The notes under the pieces: generated by a model
Told to the model about the DNA's origin: nothing
Database searches by the model: none
The model's input: only the letters and a program-made list of their open reading frames with translations
DNA from: Clostridium sp. CAG:167
Lineage (GTDB): Bacteria; Bacillota; Clostridia; Lachnospirales; Lachnospiraceae
Assembly: GCA_000433735.1 (NCBI GenBank)
Contig: HF998293.1
Span: 1-5,158 of the forward strand
Length of the DNA: 5,158 nucleotides
Reading direction: 5' to 3'
Made by a program: the position numbers and the translations under genes
In this document: piece after piece, positions 1 to 4,271 of the stretch
How the letters are laid out: every line of letters starts with the position of its first letter
Numbering within the stretch: position 1 is the stretch's first letter

Positions 1-290
1 GCACCAGTGATCATGTTCTTTACGTAGTCAGCATGTCCTGGGCAGTCTACATGAGCATAGTGACGTTTCTCTGTCTCATACTCTACGTGAGCTGTAGAAA
101 TTGTGATACCACGCTCTCTTTCTTCTGGAGCTTTATCAATATTCTCGAAATCAGTAGCATCATTTCCCTCTACTCGGTCAGCCAATACCTTTGTGATAGC
201 AGCTGTCAATGTTGTTTTACCATGGTCTACATGACCGATAGTACCAATGTTACAATGTGGTTTCGTTCTTACATACTTTTCCTTAGCCAT
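1..290 (-). CDS. tuf: Elongation factor Tu, N-terminal 96 codons (cut by the left window edge)
   Basis: EF-Tu is the cytoplasmic GTPase that carries aminoacyl-tRNA to the ribosomal A site. Only the start of the GTPase domain is visible; the full protein is normally about 395-400 residues. The translation begins MAKEKYVRTKPHCNIGTIGH. The P-loop GHVDHGKT is at residues 19-26, the switch I motif RGITI at 60-64, and DCPGH at 82-86, where His86 matches the catalytic histidine (E. coli His84 in mature numbering). The frame is open to the window edge. The ATG is set by AGGAGG at 301-306, 10 bases upstream, a slightly long spacing. It follows fusA after a 120-base gap containing its own candidate promoter, so it is probably transcribed both from the str operon and independently. 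Cys13, where E. coli has Val, fits Clostridia. Identity is near certain; whether the genome has a second tuf copy cannot be seen. Confidence 0.98.
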   Translation of the reverse strand, partial: MAKEKYVRTKPHCNIGTIGHVDHGKTTLTAAITKVLADRVEGNDATDFENIDKAPEERERGITISTAHVEYETEKRHYAHVDCPGHADYVKNMITG

Positions 291-298
291 TTCTAAAT

Positions 299-323
299 AT
301 CCTCCTATCATTTTTTAATTTTG
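299..323 (-). promoter_or_regulatory. tuf ribosome binding site within the loop of an inverted repeat
   Basis: The Shine-Dalgarno sequence AGGAGG (301-306) lies in a 25-base loop bounded by a perfect 10-bp inverted repeat, ATTTCTAAAT (324-333) and ATTTAGAAAT (289-298). The 3' arm includes the first two bases of the ATG. The stem is almost all A-U, so its stability is uncertain. Confidence 0.7.
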
Positions 324-338
324 ATTTAGAAATTTAAT

Positions 339-374
339 GAATTTGCTTAACAAACTCGGTGCCAATATGACACC
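339..374 (-). other. Two adjacent stem-loops in the tuf leader
   Basis: Read on the minus strand, GGTGTC (369-374) can pair with GGCACC (358-363) around a 5-base loop, with one G-U pair. Directly after it, with no spacer, GAGTTTG (351-357) can pair with CAAATTC (339-345) around TTAAG, again with one G-U pair. If tuf transcription begins near 368, the first hairpin exists only on read-through RNA from fusA, while the second is on both RNAs. Neither is followed by a T run, so they are not terminators. The pairing is seen directly; any role is inference. Confidence 0.45.
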
Positions 375-403
375 ATTATAGGTTATTGCATTAAAAAATG
401 CAA
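375..403 (-). promoter_or_regulatory. Candidate sigma-A promoter for tuf
   Basis: The -10 box is a perfect TATAAT (375-380). Exactly 17 bases upstream is TTGCAT (398-403), which matches the -35 consensus at only its first three positions. There is no extended -10 TG. The predicted start is about 368, giving a leader of roughly 78 bases before the tuf ATG. A perfect 7-bp inverted repeat, TTGCATT and AATGCAA (386-403), covers the -35 box and part of the spacer. A dedicated tuf promoter suits the large excess of EF-Tu that cells need over EF-G and ribosomal proteins. Confidence 0.65.
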
Positions 404-410
404 CCTTTTA

Positions 411-2528
411 TTATTTATTTCTTGCGTCCAATACTTTATCCTGAACATTCTTAGGACATTTCTCATATCTCTCAAAGAACATGGAGTAATTTCCACGACC
501 CTGAGTAGAGGAACGAAGCTCTGTTGAATAACCGAACATCTCAGCAAGTGGAACATAAGCGCGCACGATCTTGCCGCCGCCGATGTCATCCATTCCTTCG
601 ATCTGACCACGCTTAGCGTTCAGACTTCCGATAACATCACCCATGTACTCTTCCGGCATGGTTACTTCAACTTTCATAATAGGCTCAAGCAATACTGCGT
701 CACCTTTCTTCATAGCATCTTTGAATGCCATGGAACCAGCAATATGGAATGCCATTTCACTGGAATCGACTTCATGGTAAGAACCGTCATAGCAGTTTGC
801 ATGAACACCCAGTACTGGGAATCCAGCAAGGATACCTGCCTGAGCAGCTTCCTGAATACCTTCGTCAACCGCTGGGATATATTCCTTAGGAATAGCACCA
901 CCAACTACAGTAGACTCAAACTCGTAAGGTACTTCGCCGTTTGGATCCATTGGAGTAAAGATAACTTTACAATGACCATACTGTCCACGACCACCAGACT
1001 GTTTTGCGTACTTGCTGTCGATGTTGACTTCTTTTGTGATAGTCTCTTTGTAAGCAACCTGAGGAGCACCTACATTTGCTTCTACATTGAACTCACGAAG
1101 AAGACGATCTACGATAACTTCCAAATGAAGTTCGCCCATTCCGGCGATGATTGTCTGACCAGTTTCCTGATCTGTATGAGCACGGAAAGTAGGATCCTCT
1201 TCTGCCAGTTTGGCAAGAGCTTCACCCATTTTACCCTGGTCATTCTTTGTTTTCGGCTCGATTGCAAGCTCGATAACCGGCTCAGGGAATTCCATAGACT
1301 CAAGGATAACCGGATTCTTCTCATCACAGATTGTATCACCTGTTGTTGTGATCTTGAATCCTACCGCTGCTGCGATATCTCCTGAATATACCTTGTCCAG
1401 CTCGCTACGCTTGTTAGCATGCATCTGAAGGATACGGCCAACACGCTCTTTCTTTCCTTTTGTAGCATTCAATACATAAGAACCGGAGTTCAATGTACCG
1501 GAATACACACGGAAGAACGCGAGTTTTCCAACGAATGGATCGGACATGATTTTAAATGCCAGTGCTGCGAATGGTTCATCATCAGAAGAACGACGAACTA
1601 CTTCGTTTCCTTCATCATCTACTCCGGTGATATCAGGGATATCGGTAGGAGCTGGCATGAATTCGATAACGCCATCCAGCATTTTCTGAACACCCTTGTT
1701 CTTATATGCAGATCCACAATATACCGGAACTGCCTCACAAGCGATGGTTCCTTTACGAAGAACTTTCTTAAGTTCATCAATTGTAGGTTCTTCACCTTCC
1801 AGATATTTCTCAAGAAGGTCATCATCCAACTCACAGATTTTCTCAACCAGGTTGTTGTGCCATTCCTCAGCAAGATCTTTCAGATCATCCGGGATCTCTG
1901 TGATTTCGATGTCTTCACCTTTGTCATCTTTGTAGTAATATGCTTCCATCTCGAACAGGTCTACCAATCCGATGAAATCATCTTCTTTTCCGATTGGAAT
2001 CTGTACAGGAATTGCATTTTTACCAAGACGGTCAATAATGGTCTGAACAGACATGAAGAAGTCTGCTCCCATTTTATCCATTTTATTAATGAACGCCATA
2101 CGAGGTACATTGTATGTGTCAGCCTGACGCCAAACATTTTCTGACTGAGGCTCTACACCTGCTTTTGCATCGAACACACCTACTGCTCCATCCAGGACAC
2201 GCAGTGAACGCTCTACTTCTACAGTAAAGTCAACATGTCCAGGAGTATCGATGATGTTGATACGATGCTCTAATGCACCTGCTTTTGGTTTGTGGTGATC
2301 TTCCAGTGTCCAGTGACAAGTGGTAGCCGCAGAAGTGATTGTAATACCTCTCTCCTGCTCCTGCTCCATCCAGTCCATAGTAGAAGCACCGTCATGAGTC
2401 TCACCAATTTTATAGTTAACACCGGTATAGTACAGAATACGCTCTGTCAAAGTTGTCTTACCGGCATCGATATGAGCCATAATACCAATATTTCTGGTAC
2501 GGTCCAATGGATACTCTCTTCCAGCCAA
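411..2528 (-). CDS. fusA: Elongation factor G, translocation GTPase
   Basis: EF-G is a cytoplasmic GTPase that moves tRNAs and mRNA through the ribosome after each peptide bond; with ribosome recycling factor it also splits post-termination ribosomes. At 705 residues it is full length (E. coli 704). The GTPase motifs are AHIDAGKT at 18-25, ERGITIT at 59-65, DTPGH at 94-98 with catalytic His98, NKMD at 148-151 and CGSA at 271-274, with the G' insert between the last two. Domains II to V follow. The domain IV tip motif GSYHEVDSSE contains His585, matching E. coli His583. About five residues are inserted between switch I and DTPGH relative to E. coli. The start is TTG, not ATG: AGGAGG (2537-2542) is 8 bases upstream, and the next in-frame Met (residue 17) lies inside the P-loop motif. 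It is third in the operon, 82 bases after rpsG. Shadow frames run antisense to it but show no protein-like features. Confidence 0.98.
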   Translation of the reverse strand: MAGREYPLDRTRNIGIMAHIDAGKTTLTERILYYTGVNYKIGETHDGASTMDWMEQEQERGITITSAATTCHWTLEDHHKPKAGALEHRINIIDTPGHVDFTVEVERSLRVLDGAVGVFDAKAGVEPQSENVWRQADTYNVPRMAFINKMDKMGADFFMSVQTIIDRLGKNAIPVQIPIGKEDDFIGLVDLFEMEAYYYKDDKGEDIEITEIPDDLKDLAEEWHNNLVEKICELDDDLLEKYLEGEEPTIDELKKVLRKGTIACEAVPVYCGSAYKNKGVQKMLDGVIEFMPAPTDIPDITGVDDEGNEVVRRSSDDEPFAALAFKIMSDPFVGKLAFFRVYSGTLNSGSYVLNATKGKKERVGRILQMHANKRSELDKVYSGDIAAAVGFKITTTGDTICDEKNPVILESMEFPEPVIELAIEPKTKNDQGKMGEALAKLAEEDPTFRAHTDQETGQTIIAGMGELHLEVIVDRLLREFNVEANVGAPQVAYKETITKEVNIDSKYAKQSGGRGQYGHCKVIFTPMDPNGEVPYEFESTVVGGAIPKEYIPAVDEGIQEAAQAGILAGFPVLGVHANCYDGSYHEVDSSEMAFHIAGSMAFKDAMKKGDAVLLEPIMKVEVTMPEEYMGDVIGSLNAKRGQIEGMDDIGGGKIVRAYVPLAEMFGYSTELRSSTQGRGNYSMFFERYEKCPKNVQDKVLDARNK

Positions 2529-2536
2529 AGCTAGTT

Positions 2537-2544
2537 CCTCCTTT
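2537..2544 (-). promoter_or_regulatory. fusA ribosome binding site, fixes the TTG start
   Basis: AAAGGAGG, ending 8 bases before the TTG at 2526-2528, is a near-ideal Shine-Dalgarno sequence. No ATG or GTG lies in frame at a workable distance, so the TTG start is well supported. Confidence 0.85.
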
Positions 2545-2557
2545 ATACAAAATTAAA

Positions 2558-2598
2558 CCGTATGCAAAGCGAAGGCATATATACGCCTCCGCATCCGG
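2558..2598 (-). other. Large imperfect hairpin between rpsG and fusA
   Basis: On the minus strand an outer helix pairs CCGGATGC (2591-2598) with GCATACGG (2558-2565), seven pairs and one G-A mismatch. An inner helix pairs GGAGGC (2585-2590) with GCCTTC (2571-2576), one G-U pair, over a GTATATAT loop; GCTTT is left as a bulge. In an alternative pairing, GCGGAGGC and GCCTTCGC form eight pairs. The structure begins 12 bases after the rpsG stop codon and ends 13 bases before the purine-rich fusA ribosome binding site, which stays free. It is followed by TTTAATTTT, interrupted and not directly adjacent to the stem, so strong termination is unlikely. It may stabilise or mark a processing point in the mRNA (inference). 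Confidence 0.6.
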
Positions 2599-2610
2599 CA
2601 ATCGTTCTGA

Positions 2611-3081
2611 TTACCAACGATAATGAGCAAAAGCCTTATTAGCCTCAGCCATCTTATGCATATCCTCTTTCTTCTTAACAGATGAGCCAGTATTGTTAGC
2701 TGCATCCATAATCTCATTTGCCAGTCTTTCTTTCATGGTCTTTTCACCTCTCGCACGAGAGTATGTGGTCAACCAGCGAAGAGCCAGCGCCTGACGACGA
2801 TCCGGGCGAACCTCGATAGGAACCTGATATGTGGATCCACCGATTCTTCTTGCCTTAACTTCCAGTTCAGGCATTACATTGTTCATAGCCTCATCGAATA
2901 CTTCCAAAGCATCTTTTCCGGATTTCTCTGCGATTTCCTCAAATGCTCCGTATACGATTTTCTGAGCAACGCCCTTTTTACCATCCAGCATGATGTTGTT
3001 GATCAGTTTAGTAACAACTTTGTTCTTGTAAACTGGATCAGCTAATACGTCTCTTTTCTGAATATGTCCTTTACGTGGCAC
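2611..3081 (-). CDS. rpsG: 30S ribosomal protein S7
   Basis: S7 is a primary 16S rRNA-binding protein that starts assembly of the 30S head and sits at the mRNA exit (E site). The 156 residues are a typical full length. The N-terminal signature region runs from about residue 11 to 46 (DVLADPVYKNKVVTKLIN, then DGKK). The beta-hairpin falls near 72-92 (ELEVKARRIGGSTYQVPIEV), followed by the basic, helical RPDRRQALALRWL segment. The tail ends in ANKAFAHYRW. The start is GTG, supported by AAGGAGGG (3089-3096) at 8 bases; no nearer ATG is in frame. It is second in the operon, 118 bases after rpsL. In E. coli S7 represses its own operon by binding the rpsL-rpsG gap. The gap here is of similar size and has candidate structure, but S7 control in this organism is inference. 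Confidence 0.98.
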   Translation of the reverse strand: MPRKGHIQKRDVLADPVYKNKVVTKLINNIMLDGKKGVAQKIVYGAFEEIAEKSGKDALEVFDEAMNNVMPELEVKARRIGGSTYQVPIEVRPDRRQALALRWLTTYSRARGEKTMKERLANEIMDAANNTGSSVKKKEDMHKMAEANKAFAHYRW

Positions 3082-3099
3082 GTTACTTCCCTCCTTAAC
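3082..3099 (-). promoter_or_regulatory. rpsG ribosome binding site, fixes the GTG start, flanked by a short inverted repeat
   Basis: AGGAGG (3090-3095) lies 8 bases before the GTG at 3079-3081. It is bounded by GTTA (3096-3099) and TAAC (3082-3085), a perfect 4-bp inverted repeat whose 3' arm directly touches the start codon. The stem is too short to be stable by itself. The ribosome binding site is well supported; a role for the repeat is speculative. Confidence 0.8.
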
Positions 3100-3104
3100 A
3101 AATT

Positions 3105-3179
3105 ATTAATTCACAGGTACTCACGACTTGTGTCCGCACCAGTTTAAGTCTTGCTATATAGTAAGATGCAAAAATTAAT
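3105..3179 (-). other. Candidate branched RNA structure in the rpsL-rpsG gap
   Basis: On the minus strand ATTAATTT (3172-3179) can pair with GAATTAAT (3105-3112), eight pairs including one G-U, closing a domain of about 75 bases. Inside it GACTT (3146-3150) pairs with AAGTC (3125-3129). Within that hairpin GTG (3137-3139) pairs with CAC (3130-3132) around a CGGA loop, leaving AAACTG as a one-sided bulge. An imperfect palindrome at 3150-3165 could form a weak third arm. The domain ends 9 bases before the AGGAGG of rpsG. Its position matches the E. coli S7 target, so an autoregulatory site is possible, but I have not compared it with any known S7 site. Confidence 0.4.
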
Positions 3180-3199
3180 CCGGTACTTTTTACATTAGT

Positions 3200-3619
3200 T
3201 TATTTGGCAGCTTTCGGTCTCTTAGCTCCATATTTGGAACGAGCCTGCTTTCTGTCAGCAACTCCTGCTGTATCCAAAGTACCACGGATAATATGATATC
3301 TGGTACCTGGAAGATCCTTAACTCTTCCACCACGGATCATAACAACGCTATGCTCCTGAAGGTTGTGTCCTTCACCTGGGATATAACTTGTTACTTCGAT
3401 ACCGTTAGAAAGACGAACTCTGGCAATCTTACGAAGAGCTGAGTTAGGCTTTTTAGGTGTAGCAGTACGAACTACAGTACAAACACCACGCTTCTGTGGA
3501 GAACTAGTATTTACAGACTTTTTCTTCAAAGAGTTGTAGGATGACTGCAATGCTGGAGAATTTGACTTCTTAGCAAGTGACTTTCTTCCCTGCTTTACTA
3601 ACTGGTTAAAAGTTGGCAT
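3200..3619 (-). CDS. rpsL: 30S ribosomal protein S12
   Basis: S12 sits at the decoding centre on the interface side of the 30S subunit and affects tRNA selection accuracy and the response to streptomycin. The 139-residue length matches Firmicutes proteins (B. subtilis 138) and exceeds E. coli (124) through an insertion of about 13 residues before PQKRGVC (41-47). Core motifs are TPKKPNSALRK (54-64), PGEGHNLQEHS (81-91) and GGRVKDLPG (97-105), with a basic tail ending KYGAKRPKAAK. Lys56 and Lys101, the counterparts of E. coli Lys42 and Lys87 (mature numbering), are wild type, so no common streptomycin-resistance change is seen at those sites. Asp102 is the position that RimO methylthiolates in E. 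coli. The ATG has AGGAGG (3629-3634) 9 bases upstream. It is the first gene after the consensus promoter and so heads the str operon. Confidence 0.99.
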   Translation of the reverse strand: MPTFNQLVKQGRKSLAKKSNSPALQSSYNSLKKKSVNTSSPQKRGVCTVVRTATPKKPNSALRKIARVRLSNGIEVTSYIPGEGHNLQEHSVVMIRGGRVKDLPGTRYHIIRGTLDTAGVADRKQARSKYGAKRPKAAK

Positions 3620-3642
3620 TAATTTTCACCTCCTGATAATTA
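3620..3642 (-). promoter_or_regulatory. rpsL ribosome binding site in the loop of a small hairpin
   Basis: The GGAGG core (3629-3633) forms the whole five-base loop of a potential hairpin. TCA (3634-3636) pairs with TGA (3626-3628), an A-A mismatch follows, and then TAATT (3638-3642) pairs with AATTA (3620-3624). The 3' arm ends at the base before the ATG. Eight pairs are possible, seven of them A-U, so stability is modest. Confidence 0.6.
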
Positions 3643-3650
3643 TTTTTTAT

Positions 3651-3680
3651 GCTGCTACCTGCAACTAAAAAAGCCACAGG
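3651..3680 (-). other. rpsL leader with two mutually exclusive hairpins
   Basis: In the leader of about 70 bases, CCTGTGGCT (3672-3680) can pair with AGTTGCAGG (3658-3666) around a five-T loop; the stem has nine pairs, three of them G-U. An alternative uses the second arm: GTTGC (3661-3665) pairs with GCAGC (3651-3655) around AGGTA. The two cannot coexist. Neither is followed by a T run, so a transcription terminator is not supported. Confidence 0.4.
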
Positions 3681-3695
3681 AACGCATGCTTAATC

Positions 3696-3724
3696 ATTAT
3701 ATCCTGTCGCCTTTTCTTTGTCAA
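3696..3724 (-). promoter_or_regulatory. Consensus sigma-A promoter of the str operon
   Basis: TTGACA (3719-3724) and TATAAT (3696-3701) both match the consensus perfectly and are 17 bases apart. The predicted transcription start is near 3689, giving a leader of about 70 bases to the rpsL ATG. Upstream, an A/T-only tract (3738-3757, A-runs on the minus strand) resembles an UP element contacted by the RNA polymerase alpha subunits. The dyad GTCAA-N5-TTGAC (3720-3734) overlaps the -35 box. Such a strong promoter is expected for ribosomal protein genes. Confidence 0.92.
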
Positions 3725-3760
3725 GTAAATTGACCGCAATATTTTTTATATTTTTTTATG

Positions 3761-4255
3761 TCAGAGTGACGGAAAACCGTACCCCTTTATAAGCTGTGCC
3801 AACGGGTTGCTGTCATTTAGTTTCATCAGCCAGCTGCTTTTTTTCACCATGTCTGCAATCTGTCCGCACCAGCCGTTGTCCTGAAAAGCACCGATCAGCA
3901 AAAGCAGAATCCACAAAACCGCCACTCCCAGTACCAGGCCAAGAACTGCACCACCGGCTTTATTCAGCGTGCTGACCACCGGAAGTTTCTCCACAACATG
4001 GAGAAGTTTCGCGATCATACCTATTACGATGGAAGCAATGATCCAGGCTGCCAGAAATGCCACACCCTGCCTGGCCGTTACACTTTCGGGCAGCGCCGGC
4101 AGAATCAGCGGCAGTAAAATGAGAGAAAGGATCAGCCGCAGAATAAATCTCACAATATGATACACCTTCATCAGAAGTCCCTGCTGCCACCCATTCCATA
4201 CACTGAGCAGCAAAATCACCGCTGCCACGATTTCTACTGCCATTGGCTGTTGCAT
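3761..4255 (-). CDS. CvpA-like small integral membrane protein
   Basis: This 164-residue protein is very hydrophobic, with about four membrane segments, near residues 5-20, 31-54, 64-87 and 100-123, and a hydrophilic C-terminal tail of about 40 residues. The layout and the NGWQQGLLMKVYHIV and GGAVLGLVLGVAVL stretches resemble the CvpA family, named after an E. coli protein needed for colicin V production. The molecular role of such proteins in Firmicutes is not established. I chose the ATG at 4253-4255 because AGGTGAT (4260-4266) sits at the right distance. A GTG at 4262-4264 would add three residues (167 aa) but lies inside that Shine-Dalgarno site and has only GGAAAG before it. The gene starts 16 bases after the upstream stop codon, so the two are probably co-transcribed. 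Family assignment is moderately sure; function is unknown. Confidence 0.75.
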   Translation of the reverse strand: MQQPMAVEIVAAVILLLSVWNGWQQGLLMKVYHIVRFILRLILSLILLPLILPALPESVTARQGVAFLAAWIIASIVIGMIAKLLHVVEKLPVVSTLNKAGGAVLGLVLGVAVLWILLLLIGAFQDNGWCGQIADMVKKSSWLMKLNDSNPLAQLIKGYGFPSL

Positions 4256-4259
4256 TCGT

Positions 4260-4268
4260 ATCACCTTT
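4260..4268 (-). promoter_or_regulatory. Ribosome binding site deciding the CvpA-like start
   Basis: AAAGGTGAT matches the AGGTGAT part of the complement to the 16S rRNA tail and leaves 4 bases to the ATG at 4255, about 8 from the GG core. This favours that ATG over the GTG at 4264. Confidence 0.65.
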
Positions 4269-4271
4269 CCT

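Noticed and set aside
33..296. An 87-codon plus-strand open frame at the left edge
   Set aside because: It is the reverse of the tuf coding region and runs into the tuf ribosome binding area; its translation has no protein-like features.
386..410. Hairpin after fusA as an intrinsic terminator
   Set aside because: On the minus strand the stem is followed by TAACCTATAATGG, not a T run. The T-rich side faces the plus strand, where there is no gene to terminate.
744..1385. A 213-codon open frame on the plus strand inside fusA
   Set aside because: It is a shadow of fusA on the opposite strand, with no family resemblance.
1419..2144. A 241-codon open frame on the plus strand inside fusA
   Set aside because: It is antisense to a highly conserved gene with all EF-G motifs intact. 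Its translation is rich in Cys, Phe and Ile with no recognisable domain, as expected from the reverse of biased coding sequence.
411..2528. EF-G gene read as a Tet(M)-type ribosomal protection protein or a second EF-G paralogue
   Set aside because: Its position between rpsG and tuf, 705-residue length and GSYHEVDSSE tip motif fit the housekeeping EF-G.
2542..2570. TTGCAT and TATAAA before fusA as a promoter
   Set aside because: The spacing is only 14 bases, and TATAAA overlaps the fusA ribosome binding site, so the RNA would lack it.
3150..3180. TACTATATAG in the rpsL-rpsG gap as a promoter -10 box
   Set aside because: No reasonable -35 sequence lies 16-18 bases upstream.
3200..3619. Streptomycin-resistance changes in S12
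   Set aside because: Lys56 and Lys101, the usual resistance positions, are both wild type.
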